From assembly GCA_033782935.1 (NCBI GenBank), contig JAWQEG010001378.1, positions 347,501-411,500 of the forward strand: a stretch of DNA of 64,000 nt, read 5' to 3'. This document shows positions 25,401 through 36,830 of this stretch, one piece after another (position 1 is the first letter of the stretch; each line of letters starts with the position of its first letter). Under the pieces are notes generated by a model. It saw only the letters and a list, made by a program, of their open reading frames with translations, ran no database searches and was not told the origin of the DNA. This DNA is from Petrolisthes cinctipes (taxonomy: Eukaryota; Arthropoda; Malacostraca; Decapoda; Porcellanidae). A program made the translations under genes and the position numbers.

Positions 25401-28400
25401 CGCCGATCGCAATCACCAACTATTTGCTGACAACGGACAAGTCTGTCAGTCTTGTTAACTGTTCCGATACCCATTTATCCCATGTGCAATAGATTACAAT
25501 TACATTGTGTAACTAACTGTTCTATGTCTCGTAATAAACCAGCGACACGAATTATGAGAACAATACAGACATACAGTAAAGTATTATATAATGTAATCCA
25601 AATAATAGTCAAACACCACCCATCATTGTCAGGCATATTGTATCTATACTTCATTCATGAGATAACGTTTTGGAGATAAAGTTATCATATACCACAGTCA
25701 GGGTTTGTTCCTTTGATAACTGGGGCCAAATGTTGGCATTTAATACATAAATGGTAAACACCATTGTTTGCTTGTTCACATTTCCTGTTTCTTGGAAAAC
25801 AATCTACCATTCTTCATGTCACAGGGCACATAAGTTACAAATAAGATATCTTAGTTACAGTAGGCCAGGACAGTATTGGTAAATATCTTACTGTACTTGT
25901 TATATAAAGTCTTGATCCTTAATTGAGATTGTAAGCCAAAACAAATTTAACCCTATTCGAAAAAACTTTGTCAATTCAATAAAAGGTGTTATAAGAGTAA
26001 ATAACACAAGCGATTGACGTTTTGCATCACACATGTGTGCGAGTGTGTGTACGAGATGTTGATGTGCTCCCCCTCCCTCCTCTTCTGTTGCCCCCTCCCC
26101 TTCTCCTGCACACACCCCTCTGATGGGTGACGTGAAACCTTTCTCAGGCAATCATACAGCCCTTGTTAGCCTGGACGAAAGGTCTGCCAATTTAACCACT
26201 TAATTAGGAGCGGGCTTTATCTACCGTGGTGTGGTATTTCTCCCGTACTCGCAGTCACCATGTAAACAACACATTTGACGGCTAATAGCTTGTAAACCAC
26301 TCACGCTACATAAATAAATAATACAGGATAATGAAGTACAAACCTTTATAGCTGTCTCCTGATGTATCCTACTTGTGAAGACTAATTGGACATCTATAGG
26401 ATGGGTAGCCAGTTCAGAATGACCACAACTCAAACTTCACTTTCACACTACAGTATTTACATATCTAAGTACGTTTTCACACTCTGATTTCGTTATAAAA
26501 CAAGTCAGAATCACAATTTTCAATATGAAATATAATGTCACTGTCGTTTTTACATACATAGTAATGTATATAGTAATTACAGGAAAAACGGAGCTCTGGA
26601 AATACCTCCTTCCATCCTCACTACTCATTCAAGGGGGCTCCAAGCTAGGAATGAAAAATATTAATTGAAAAAAAAAAAGTTCTTCCACATATGGCTTAAA
26701 TTTTCAGGATATGTTTGTACCGTATTATGATTTCCTATACTGTGTATGAATATAAATGATTTCCATGCATGATGTCTAGCGAACTTATTTTTTGTTATTC
26801 AGATATGTGATGCATGTGAATACATATAAGATATCCAAATCGATGTATGAATTGCTTTTTACGAAATTCATCATGTGTCATGATCTGTCATGGTTGCATA
26901 ACATGACTCGGCATGTCATGACCGCGCCAATTTTCGCGATTTATGCACTTGTTGTTCTTCCCAATATGTATTCTATTCTCCTTTTAAAGAAAAACTATTC
27001 ATATATGTATTTGTACACTCATTATCAATAAAAACACCAAGTTTGAAGGAGATACACTCGACCCTCGATTTAACAGACCCCCATGTAATGGGTTTCGGAT
27101 TTAACGGACACTTTTTGCTCCCGGACAATCGTTACACATCGGACAGAAAGTCCGTTACTTGACCATTATGGTCAGGCGTGCACGGGCTCACGGCGTCAGT
27201 GACGGTGAGTTGTTCAGTCAGCTGATAGTTATTTAAAAAAATAATTCATACAACTCGGAAAATGCGTGTGTACTGTACGAGTAAAAACTTAAGGACTATT
27301 AGTGAAAACTGAACAATATTACATGTGCCGTCAGCCCCCCCAACCTCACTACACTCACACTTAAGCCTAACCCCTTTAGAGTGAACAACCTCTCAATGGA
27401 CATTATCCTTACTTCTAATATGAGTTCAGAATTACTGTACTGTATTTTGTATGTACAGTACAGTATTAATTGCAATTTATCCCCTAGACCACGTCAATTT
27501 TCCAGTAACGGACAAGGTCAACCCCCTTTTTTACGTTAAAGCAAGGGTCGTATGTATATTGCATTTTGGACTTTTTATGAATATTTATAGTACAAAAACA
27601 CATGTTTTGAGTAATAGCCATTCAAACTTCATGTAAGGTTGTTTCACCCATTATTCTATCACAATCTGGATGACTTTTATGTGTTATTGGTGAACCTATC
27701 GTGATAATGCACCAAAACATTCATGAAATTATGTTAACATCTAAGGTAATAATTGCGAGGTATTCATCATGAAGGGGGGGGGCCGGGTACCAGCCTGTGG
27801 GAAGGTGGCAGTGTTGCTGGCAAAAACCAAGGTTTTACCTTCCTCCCTTTGCTCTTTTTTGAGCTCTTTGAGATATTGTAGGTGTTGAAGCCTTGTCCTC
27901 TTCCTTGACATGCTGAAAATGTGCTACAGAATCTGCAAAAGAGCAGAAACGAATCAGTGAGGACAGACATCAAAGCAGCACATCAACCCTTCGCAGCTAT
28001 CAGCAGGGCACCGAAACTGAGTGAGTAGTGAGGAAGTCAGGATTAGGTGGCAATACAGCCAAGGGGTTGCCATGTCTCCCTCCTGCCAGCAAAACCATAA
28101 AACAAGCCTTGTATACGCCAGGATAAAGGGCAATGTTGCGCCACGCCCCCTCCGGATGGTTATATACCGCTCACTCCAGTCCCTTTAAACGTTTGCTACA
28201 CCGTTATATCGTCATATTACAGTACACCAAAATTTTACTTTTACATTTGTTTTAGGACATTGTACTTAGCAAAACTGCATGAACTAACCATACTGGGTGG
28301 CTAGTGGCTGGCTCAGCCTGGCTGGACTCGGGCTAGTCCCTAAGGTCCCACAATCAGTGTTGCCAGTCGAAACAACCATGTTATGGGGCGCTCATATTTA

Positions 28401-31400
28401 ACTGTGCTGTCAACTTATGTCGTCACCCGCAGTCCTCCACATTTGTTTGTGGTCTCGACTTATGTCATCACCGGCGGTTAAGGGGTTAAATAGCCCTCTG
28501 TGGCTGCAACAGACGACACGATTTGAGGAGTTTCAAGCTTAACTAACTGTACTGTAGTTGAATAGACCTAATTCAATAATATGTAATCAAATTCAAACAA
28601 AACTCAATATATGTTAATTTCTTGTACAGTATAGGAGAGACACCACTACCAAAAATGGGTTTAAGCCCATATTAATTACTTTTGTTTTCTCGTTCACAGA
28701 ATCAAAGTCATGGCGAGTACTATTACCACCCATCCGATATGTGGTTGTAATACTGGGGCTGCTGGGGTGTATGGTGGATTACCTTGTAAGATTTGGGCTG
28801 AGTGTGGCTATAGTGAGCATGGTGGTGGATACAGGATCACCCAACACTTCCTTGCCTCTCCCTGATGGTGCCTGTCCTGCAGCACTCAATAACACCCAAC
28901 ATGATAGTGTATCTGTGAGTATGCTATGGTTAAAACAATTTTCAGTCTAATTCAGGAGTCGAGCCCTTCACTAAGAAGAGGAACAGTCAATTAATCCTTC
29001 TATGTGCAGGCCTATGGTGACCTACAGTATACTATGCATTATTTCTCAAATTATAACTTTCAAATTCAACCACCAATCCCCACATCAAGCGTTGTTTTGC
29101 TTCATGTTGACTAATTTTTAAAGCCATCTTCTGTAGTGTACAAAGATGTGTCCGTATTTTATTATATTACTTGCTGATAGCTTTCTCTAGAAGGTTCAGT
29201 TCAGATAAAGCTGAACAGAAAGATAATATACTATGTGGTAAGGGAAGTCTGGAAAGGAAAACATACTGTCTATTCTACATACAGTACAAAGTGTGATAAA
29301 TCTCTTGAACTGTTTACATTTTTAAGAAAGTACTGTAATATAAATCAATTAGAATTAAATGGAGATTACATTGATTTCAACAAAGTATCTCATAGAAATT
29401 TACTTAACTCACTTCAGGAGACATTCTTTGACATCAACCATGTAAAGAGGTGGATAAAACAGCCAGCTGTGGATTGTATATCTTGGTTGATATGACAAGA
29501 AGTAATGGTAGTTTCTATATTTTTCCAAGAGTGTTGGTTAACATTGAAATCTTGACTTACTTGTTCTGTATTTTGGCAGGGTGAAGGAACATTTGACTGG
29601 ACAGTGGAGCAGCAGGGGATCATACTTGGAATCTTTTTTTGGGGTTATTTCATCACCAAGATGACAGGTGAGCTCCTGAAAACATATTACAGTTTTACTA
29701 ATATGCTGTTTTATAAGCTGTTAATGGAAAATTCTCTTAGTACTCTTGGTTCATGCAAGAGTACAGTATGTGTACCGTCTAACCGTTTATTAATATACAT
29801 AGAGTACAGTATGTGTGACATATCTTCGACTGGTCACTGATAATATTAAATGTTTGTTAAAACATATATTTTGTATAGACCATAAACACTACTATAAATG
29901 TCTTTATGTGATAATGTTTAACAGTTTAAGGAGTTTTTGTGACAAAAGTAATTTATTAAATTTTGTCACTTATTTTTTATTTTGTTAATTTTGCCCACCA
30001 TAATAAAAAAGCTTTATTTTTCTTCCTCCCCCTTTTCCTCACTTCCCTCGACAATGACGGTGAATTAATTTCATAAGGATAAGCTCCCACTTGTAATTTC
30101 TCAATAGTGCTTGGCCAGAAAGTCTAGACAGCACAAGCCACAACAAGTACTCAGTGAAGATAATGCATGAAGACCAAGTAGCCTACAGTAGATTCGCATA
30201 GTGTGTGTATCACAGTAGGCGTTTCACCTATTGAGCGACGAACCCCAAATCAGCACGTATTATTATCTTATGCGCGATGCTTCCACCAAGCTCGTTTTTG
30301 TGGCCAAGAATGGTCTAAATCTGCAGCCATCCCCTGAAACACGTCTAAATCTGGTTTCTGAGCGAATCTAGCCTCTCACCCAAACCCACGCTACAACCAG
30401 CCGCTCCCCTTAGCTACCTTCTCCCTCTCACTCAGTCAGTGTCCCACTCCCTCACATCCTGTGTACCCCCCCTCTCCATTGTCACCGACTTGTTGCCCCA
30501 AAACCTACACCCTACCAACCAACTCCTGTCTTCACCATGCCAAAGTGGGGGAGGGTTGATGTGGCTGGAGTATGTAAGCTCCGCCAACCAGCCCAAAAGA
30601 TTGTGGTGATGTTTTGGTGGATAGCCTTTTCAATGGCCCCCCTGTATTTTTCCTTTTTCTTTCTTTGTGTTGCTGATTGCTTCATTTCTAGTTTTCCCTT
30701 ATGTTTTATCTTATTTTTCACATATTATATAATATTTCTTTGATCATTTCTATCTCTTCTTGGCTGTCGAATTCAAATAAAACACTTCCTAGGCTATAGT
30801 CGGTGTTACTACAGTCAATCCCCTATTTCTAACTCAGGCCTTTCCAGTGGTACCATCGCCATGGCTATATATAGCCCATGCTGGCTATTATGCAGACTGT
30901 GAGGAGTTATGGTGTTTCTGCTCTCAACAGGCTAACAGCTAAAGGCCCGTCCACACGATCGAGCAATGCTCGCCAACACAAGCGAGCTGTTCGCCTGTTG
31001 ATGGGCTTACCGCTTGTGCACGCGGCGACCACACTTGTTGCGGTGTCCAAACGAACGTGTCTGACTAGTCACAGGCTCACAGCCGGGCAGGAGCCAGAGC
31101 AGGTGGTCGACTGGGTCGTGAGCATACCGGTACAATAACTATGGTGCCTAATAAAGGCCCGTCCACACGATCGAGCAGTGCTCGCGATCACAAGCGAGCT
31201 GTTTGCCTGTAGACGGGCTTACCGCTTGTGTTTGCGAGCACACCAGCAAACTGCCCGTGCTGGTGGTGGTTCGAATTCACCGAACACTGCGGCCAAGGTT
31301 GTCAGTATTATTGCTGGCAATCGAGCAACATGTGAAATGTATTTGGGTCCATTCTCATGTACTTTATGAAGGCATTCGTATTCCCAGCTTTTAATTCCCG

Positions 31401-34400
31401 TAATATTGTCACATGACTTCCCAACTGTTTTCTTTTAATTAACCTGGTCCTGCCCGGCTGTGACTGGTCAGACACGTTCGTTTGGACACAACAAGAAGTG
31501 TGCCCGCCACGTGCACAAGCAGTAAGCCCGTCAACAGGCGAACAGCTCGCTTGTGTTCGCGAGCACTGCTCGATCGTGTGGACGGGCCTTAAGTCGTGCC
31601 AATAACCAAGCAATCATTTTGATGGAGCTGTACCTCGCTATCTTCATTATGCGTTCAGTTGTGTCCGCCCTTGACTTAGGTTGAAGTGAATGAGATCAGC
31701 AATGAATGCAGTGTTAGTGTGAGTGGTGGAGTGGTGGCAGGTGAAGGTAGTGGCATGACCTTGGGAAGAGCCCATTATACTGTCACAGCCACCTTGGAAC
31801 CCCATCTCACACTTCTAGTGTGCATTTGTACTGTTACTGTTTGGTAACAACTTGCTACTGTGACTCATAATCAGATCACAATTACCAAATACTGTACTGT
31901 ACCCTGCAAATTGTCAATTTGAGGCAGTTGCCACCCATAAGTAATTTTTCCCATATAAATATGTATTCATACAATGCAATTTATACTTCCGCGAGCTCTT
32001 CTGTCACCCAAATTCTTTCGCAATATGCGAACCTACTGTACTCATATGTTTTAGGCTCAGAAGCATAATGGAGGCAGGGAATGTAGATGATTTTCTGCAG
32101 GCACCTCTGCACCTTGCACTTATTTGAGGGTACATGCACAGGTGGACGTATCAGCGAGATGGTTGGACCATGGCAGACAATGGCTGTAAGCCTGGGAATG
32201 TCTGGAGTACTCTCTCTTCTGTGCCCTTTTGCTGCCCACCTTCATCCCATGGCCCTAGCATCAGTCAGGTTGCTAATGGGGCTGGTTCAGGGTCCATCAT
32301 TTCCAGCATTATACTCAGTCCTGGCCAGATGGGCTCCTCCAGATGAACTAGCTACTATGGTCACTATTGCTTACTCTGGTAAGTCATGCAGTTTTGTCAT
32401 CTCATATGTTTTACAGTATACTGCAGAGAAATTTGAGTATTTGTATGTATTGTTTGTACATCTAAGTAAATTAATTTCTACTTTAAATTACTGCACAATA
32501 AACTAAGAGTACAAATCATCTATAGCTCCGAAGCCTCACCTTTTCCCAGAACTCCTATCAAGGGGGTGGACAGATCATACAAGTTTAGCTCTTCCTGTTC
32601 CTACACTCCCTTCTTGCTCAATGACACCCTCCCCTTCCATTCATGCTTCTCTCCTTCACATACTCATTCACCATACTAGCAGTCTCCCTCGCATACCCCA
32701 TCTTGCTTTCTCAGTGTCCAATTCACCTTCAAGAACTACATTTCACCCTCTTAATACAATAATACCTCATACAGTACAACAACTGGCACCCAACCCCTGA
32801 GATTGCAGGTGAACTTATGTTATGATGGATTGCAGGAATGTCATGTGGCAGTCTGGTGGCCATGGGCACTTCTGGTTGGATTATTGAACACCTGGGATGG
32901 GAGTGGGTGTTTTATGGTGGCGGTATCTTGTCACTGTTGTGGACTCCTCTCTGGCTTGCCTTCGTCCGAAACTCTCCAAAGAACCATCCCTTCGTGACAC
33001 CACAAGAGTTCTCCCTACTCTCACTCAACATCCATGTCAAACCCAAGGTCAGTCCACATCCAGGGAGATTATGAGAGTTCTGCATCCACATTTAAAACGA
33101 TAAACAAAAAACTACCGATACCTTCCCAATGTATTTACCAAATCTACATCACCAATAAGTTTCTAATACAACATACATACACACAAGGGGTTCAAGAACT
33201 TTGGGTTACCATAAAGACAGAATCCATTACCTCCCACCCATCTACAGTATTTATCCATCCTTCCAGAAGATGCAAAAATCATGTAAATTGAGCAAATATT
33301 AACCAAGGTGTCATATTAGCCTAATGGATCTTCATAATGAATGTGCAATAACCTAGATGCTCTCTGCTAAACTCTAGCGCCATGTACCCTGGAGTCGCCT
33401 GCTGAGATGTTGGAGGTTTCTGCCTTGTATAATGGCAGAATTTGCCTCTTCATGGGTGACCACCTTGACTACCACTGAGGGTCCCACCTTCCTTAATGCA
33501 CAGGTAAGGTTTTGCTTCTTTGTTACCTAAAACCATCTTCCTAAAGTACTCACTCCTACGTCCATTTTCTAGTATCATGACTTTGTATGTATACCTCACT
33601 TGTACAGTCAGAAGAAATGTATAAGCTAACAAGTAAAATATGAGTCAGACAATCTACTAATGTTATAATCTAAACCACAATTCATTCAGGCAATATTAAT
33701 GATTGCTCATGCAAAAACTGTATCAATGAACAGCCTCTCAAACAGTATTATTACACTGCTCTGCTCATATTCTGCACAGGGTTTTCATCATTATTTAAAT
33801 TTCAGCAGGTTATTTTTGTCATTGTTTACATTTAGATGGTACAATACTGCACAGTACTGTACTGTACATTGGATCAAATAAAATTTTTAGTACAGTACTG
33901 ATTATTCCTTTTAAATCAAATTTCTGTTGTTCGCTGTACCAGAATATCAAGTAATGCTCTGTATTGTAGTCAAATTCTTTTACACTGATTGGTACGGTAA
34001 TAAAATTCTTTAAGTTGATATCACTGTATTCAATGTTCCCAGATTGGAATGAGTTTGGATGAAGTTGGGTCGGTGCTGACAGTGGGGCAGACCCTCACCT
34101 GGTTTACAGCTTTAATCTATGGCAGAACATCTGACTTGCTCACCAAAAATGGGACACTTTCCAAGATCAACACACGCAGGCTTATGCATACAATAGGTAA
34201 GTGATAAACAAGGAATTACCTGATATTTGTTAAACAAATAATTTGGTGATGTTTCATGTGTTTTAAATATTACAAGTAATTATATACATGCAATGATTCA
34301 GTTATCCTAGTGTTGTGGTTTAGTGGCCAAAGCAAATAAGCCTGCGTCTTTAGGCACTATACCAGCAGACATTAATCCTGAATGACTCATGAGAACAAAT

Positions 34401-36830
34401 TTGCTTCATATAAATGTATACATCTATAAAGGGAAATCTGTGTTATAAACAGATTCCATCTTCTATGTTAGGTATGGTGCTGGTGGTGTTGGGACTGTGT
34501 GGCTTGGCGTGGGCGGGGTGTGACAAATGGATGGTGGCAGTGCTGTTAATAGTAGTTATGGTGGGATGCCCATCAACACTCTGCTCCTTCACCCTTGCAC
34601 CAATGGACATCGCTCCTAACTACGCAGGTGTGTGCTAGCATCAATGTCATGCTTTAAAGGTATGTTATGGCTGATCAGAGATATTTTTGTTTTAGCCTAG
34701 GATTAATATCTCTGACTTGTTCTTATACTTTCACACTTTGAATGTGGTTTGTATGCTTTTTCAAAGTTTCATAATGTTGAAGTATCTGTTTGGCCTGTTT
34801 ATTTTATTAATATTTTTGTTTAGGCTGCATGATAGCAAGGTTTCTCATGCACAACATAATTATTTTATTTTATTATGCAGTAAGTGAGTGCATTTACTGT
34901 AAAGCTGTACTGTATACATTATATTTTATTATGGACAAATAATGTTGGTTATTTTGACTACAGTATAATATGTTTATGATAAACATCAATCACTGCAAAT
35001 GTGTTGAGCATAAATATGAGATTTGAAGTATCTATCTACTGTACCTACAGCTCTGATTCCTCTTTTACATACTCTTCCACCTTGTTCCTCCATCAGACTG
35101 GTGGTCTGCCTCTCACACCAAGTGCATTACCTCACTCTCACTCCCATAAACAATCTTTGCAAACTCTCCATCTTATATTCTCTCCATACTGTATGTAAAA
35201 ACTCCCTCGTAGTATACTACACTTCACCCTCTCAATCATCCCACACTCAGCACCAATTGCCTCCACACACAAACCACATCTCTCATACACACTCTCATTT
35301 TTTATTTGTCAGATAAATATTTCTCTAACAAGGCTTTCCCTGCTCCCTGATTATCACCTCTGCATTAAGTGTCTGTAGGTAAAGGTTGTCTTTTTAAATT
35401 TCTTCTAGGAACTTTGTCTGGACTACTAGGACTGGGAAACGTGAGTGGATTCTTGGCACCAGTAATTACTGCACAACTAATTACTCACGTAAGAATCTTC
35501 TTTTCTGTATTACACTGTACAGTAGGGTCTCCCACAACATGGCTATATGAACGGCAGACATGCTCGTGTTGTAGAAATTCGTATTGTAGGGACTTATAAT
35601 CAAATAAAGAAAATTATATATGGGCGGCACACCTCTACGTCCACCACCTTTCAGCCCAGAGAAACGATACCAAGCAGCTGCTTTTCAAATTCTTTACCAA
35701 TATTATGAACCCAGTGGACAATTTCAAGACTCTCACCTTAACATAAGGGACGAGGAGGCTTGATAGACTAGAAAACAGGGTGAGAGAGGCAGTCTACTGA
35801 CTCTCAGCTCTACCACCTCCACCACCTGTCCCACTCGCCTCACCTCCCGCCACACCGTCACTGTCACCATTCACACCATCTCTTCTCACAAAGTTCACTT
35901 CCTCCATGAATCCCTCAAAGTCCAGTGCTGGCTCCACTGATGTTGCATCATCGTCGTCTTCCTCTTGGTTGGCTTCGGAGGGTTGTTGCGCAAGTTGTTG
36001 ATCACCACCTCGTTGTTGTTGTTGTTGTTGCTAGAGTTGTGGAAGGCAGCATATGATGAGACTCTACCTCCTCATTGTTTGCCTCTTGCTGATGTCAATC
36101 TATGTGGTACTAACGAGAGTTTTTCCAGGCAACTCGGCGATGAGTATGGCTGGTGATTGCTCACAACGCTAGGGTGTGGGATGAGTTCCCCTCTACCAAG
36201 CGTGATGTCATGCTCACGTAATGCCCGCGGATTTGAACCATTCTATATCTCCAACTTGCGTTATATGCAGCCATTTCACGTTGTACTTCATATTGGATAG
36301 TAGTACATGCCCCTGCTTTGTACATGTTTTGAGTTATAGGAACACACGTTGTAGGAGCCTCTACTGTATTAGATGAATCTCTCAAAAAATCTTCAGTCTG
36401 GCATAACTCCAATACTGTACTGTACTGTATTATTCGTAGATTAAACTTTTCTCTGAAACTGTGTTCATTTCAATAGTCATATTGTTATAAGTATCATACA
36501 GTGCCATAATTTTCTGGCACCCCTGAGTTTCCTTTGATTTCTCCTTGTATAGCCCTCAACCTAGTTTTCTTTCATTTCAATAGGAGCTTTGAAATAATTC
36601 CAGTTCTATCTACCACAACATATATTTACCTAATACCATCAAGTAAGAAAAAGTATAATACATGAACATTACCTCACTTGCAGGCTGGATGCTGGACAGC
36701 ACCACTGTTGCTGTGTGCAGGGTTGTATCTGGTGGTGGGCCTCGTCTACATAACTACAATCACCACTGAAGTACAGGACTGGAACGACTATGACGAAATT
36801 CCCAGTACCCATGACAACCTGAATGTATAA
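22424..36830 (+). CDS. SLC17-family (sialin/phosphate-cotransporter type) MFS transporter
   Basis: Nine firmly read exons: 28700-28914, 29580-29667, 32142-32378, 32836-33047, 33378-33503, 34043-34196, 34472-34627, 35409-35488 and 36684-36830. All are GT-AG with matching phases. With the candidate first exon 22424-22490 the protein is 493 residues, close to sialin. SLC17 proteins are 12-helix major-facilitator carriers moving organic anions or phosphate at plasma or vesicular membranes. Hallmarks seen are RYVVVILGLLG...VRFGLSVAIVSMV (helix 1), GIFFWGY (helix 2), RLLMGLVQGPSFPA with ARWAPPDE (helix 4), GWEWVFYGGG (helix 6), HVPWSRLL, NTRRLMHTIG, and a C-terminal EVQDWN. The Arg of helix 1 is retained. 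The two acidic residues usual in helix 4 are replaced by Met and Gln, so the substrate cannot be assigned. NTS and NNTQ sequons lie in the first extracytoplasmic loop. Confidence 0.88.
23204..23531. mobile_element. hAT-type non-autonomous element with perfect 8-bp target duplication
   Basis: Terminal repeats CAGTGGTTCCCAAAC and GTTTGGGAAACACTG are flanked by ATGTACTG on both sides (23196-23203, 23532-23539). Subterminal GGTCACGAC and GGGTCGC boxes are typical of hAT MITEs. A/T-rich core without ORF. Confidence 0.92.
23540..23575. repeat. Short near-perfect palindrome
   Basis: AGCACAGTCCAC (23543-23554), TCA loop, GTGGACTGTGCT (23558-23569). It abuts the right target duplication of the hAT element. 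Confidence 0.85.
23600..27050. other. Intronic or intergenic DNA, no gene recognised
   Basis: If 22424-22490 is the SLC17 first exon this is intron. Apart from a (CA)n run at about 24943-24968 and the dispersed repeat at 26226-26640, I see no structured element. Confidence 0.5.
26226..26640. repeat. Dispersed repeat family, copy 1 (about 415 bp)
   Basis: Collinear with 38660-39075 at roughly 80-85% identity. Shared blocks include GTAAACAACACATTTGA, TGAAGTACAAACCTTTA, GACATCTATAGGATGGGTAG and GAAATATAATGTCACTG. No terminal repeats were identified, so the class is unknown. Confidence 0.8.
27055..27554. mobile_element. Pogo/Tigger-like element, about 500 bp
   Basis: The left end CACTCGACCCTCGATTTAAC pairs with the right end GTTAAAGCAAGGGTCGTATG (imperfect), with TA on each side. 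It shares an internal GGTTAGGCTTA box with the element at 1340-2176. Confidence 0.65.
28297..28415. repeat. Diverged dispersed repeat, partner at 39085-39205
   Basis: Both carry GCTGG(N)GGCTGG-like sequence, GGT(C/G)C(C), CA(C/A)T(C/G)(A)GTGTTGCCAG and CA(T/A)ATTTAA in the same order. Low identity, so a family relationship is likely but old. Confidence 0.5.
28700..28914 (+). CDS. SLC17 exon: helix 1 and first loop
   Basis: The acceptor is CGTTCACAG, the donor TCT|GTGAGT, entering in phase 1. Encodes SKSWRVLLPPIRYVVV and helix 1 with the family Arg, then a loop with two N-glycosylation sequons. Confidence 0.9.
29580..29667 (+). CDS. SLC17 exon: helix 2
   Basis: Encodes FDWTVEQQGIILGIFFWGYF, the typical W..(E)xQGxxLGxFFWGY helix 2 of SLC17 proteins. 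The acceptor is TTTTGGCAG and the donor is ACAG|GTGAGC, phase 1. Confidence 0.92.
30943..31095. mobile_element. Partial left end of a PIF/Harbinger element
   Basis: Begins AGGCCCGTCCACACGATC after TAA. It matches the right arm of the element at 31155-31589 (as reverse complement) for about 150 bp, better than that element's own left arm does. Confidence 0.8.
31155..31589 (-). mobile_element. Internally deleted PIF/Harbinger transposon, 435 bp
   Basis: The left end AGGCCCGTCCACACGATCGA and its inverted copy at the right end are flanked by TAA on both sides (31152-31154, 31590-31592), the PIF/Harbinger target size. On the minus strand, 31613-31308 keeps an open frame ending LRELKAGNTNAFIKYMRMD and NTFHMLL, matching the N-terminal Y(L/M)RM.P..F..LL motif of Harbinger transposases. 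It then hits a stop at the deletion junction. Confidence 0.88.
32142..32378 (+). CDS. SLC17 exon: helices 3 and 4
   Basis: Starts after ATGCACAG. GRISEMVGPW is the cytoplasmic loop 2-3 motif. RLLMGLVQGPSFPALYS followed by ARWAPPDE is helix 4. Sialin and VGLUT members carry Glu where this has Met169 and Gln173 (provisional numbering). The donor is TCTG|GTAAGT. Confidence 0.92.
32836..33047 (+). CDS. SLC17 exon: helices 5 and 6
   Basis: Encodes GMSCGSLVAMGTSGWIIEHL and GWEWVFYGGGILSLLW, the family's helix 5-6 block, then the start of the central cytoplasmic loop. The acceptor is ATTGCAG, the donor AAG|GTCAGT, phase 0. Confidence 0.92.
33378..33503 (+). CDS. SLC17 exon: central loop and helix 7
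   Basis: Encodes HVPWSRLLRCWRFLPCIMAE, matching the VPW+..L.S.P.W family block, then helix 7. Exactly 42 codons in phase 0. The acceptor is AACTCTAG, the donor CAG|GTAAGG. Confidence 0.9.
34043..34196 (+). CDS. SLC17 exon: helix 8 and loop
   Basis: Encodes IGMSLDEVGSVLTVGQTLTW, then a loop ending INTRRLMHTIG, the conserved T.R+L...IG element of SLC17. The acceptor is TTCCCAG, the donor ATAG|GTAAGT. Confidence 0.92.
34472..34627 (+). CDS. SLC17 exon: helices 9 and 10
   Basis: Encodes two hydrophobic segments (MVLVVLGLCGLAW and VAVLLIVVMVGC), then APMDIAPNYAG, the DIAPNYAG block diagnostic of SLC17 proteins. The acceptor is ATGTTAG, the donor GCAG|GTGTGT. Confidence 0.95.
35409..35488 (+). 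CDS. SLC17 exon: helix 11
   Basis: Encodes GTLSGLLGLGNVSGFLAPVI, the family's G...G..N..G...P helix. The acceptor is TTCTTCTAG, the donor CAC|GTAAGA. A pogo-like element begins 32 bases after the donor. Confidence 0.92.
35520..36366 (-). mobile_element. Pogo/Tigger-like element in the last SLC17 intron, 847 bp
   Basis: The left end CAGTAGGGTCTCCCACAACA pairs with right end TGTAGGAGCCTCTACTG, with TA flanks (35518-35519, 36367-36368). On the minus strand an open frame of about 90 codons (about 36035-35795) is Gln-rich, then acidic (EANQEEDDDD), with LDFEGFMEEVNFVRRDG and a glycine-rich end before TAG. It may be the C-terminal remnant of a transposase; I do not recognise it with certainty. Confidence 0.75.
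36684..36830 (+). CDS. SLC17 terminal exon: helix 12 and C-tail
   Basis: Encodes AGCWTAPLLLCAGLYLVVGL, then the cytoplasmic tail EVQDWNDYDEIPSTHDNLNV and TAA at 36828-36830. EVQ.W is a common SLC17 C-terminal motif. An AATAAA at about 37352 is a possible polyadenylation signal. Confidence 0.92.
   Translation, partial: AGCWTAPLLLCAGLYLVVGLVYITTITTEVQDWNDYDEIPSTHDNLNV

Noticed and set aside
31660..31800. GTGAGTGGTGGAGTGGTGGCAGGTGAAG low-complexity stretch as coding
   Set aside because: Short imperfect GGTGG repetition within an SLC17 intron; no consistent frame.
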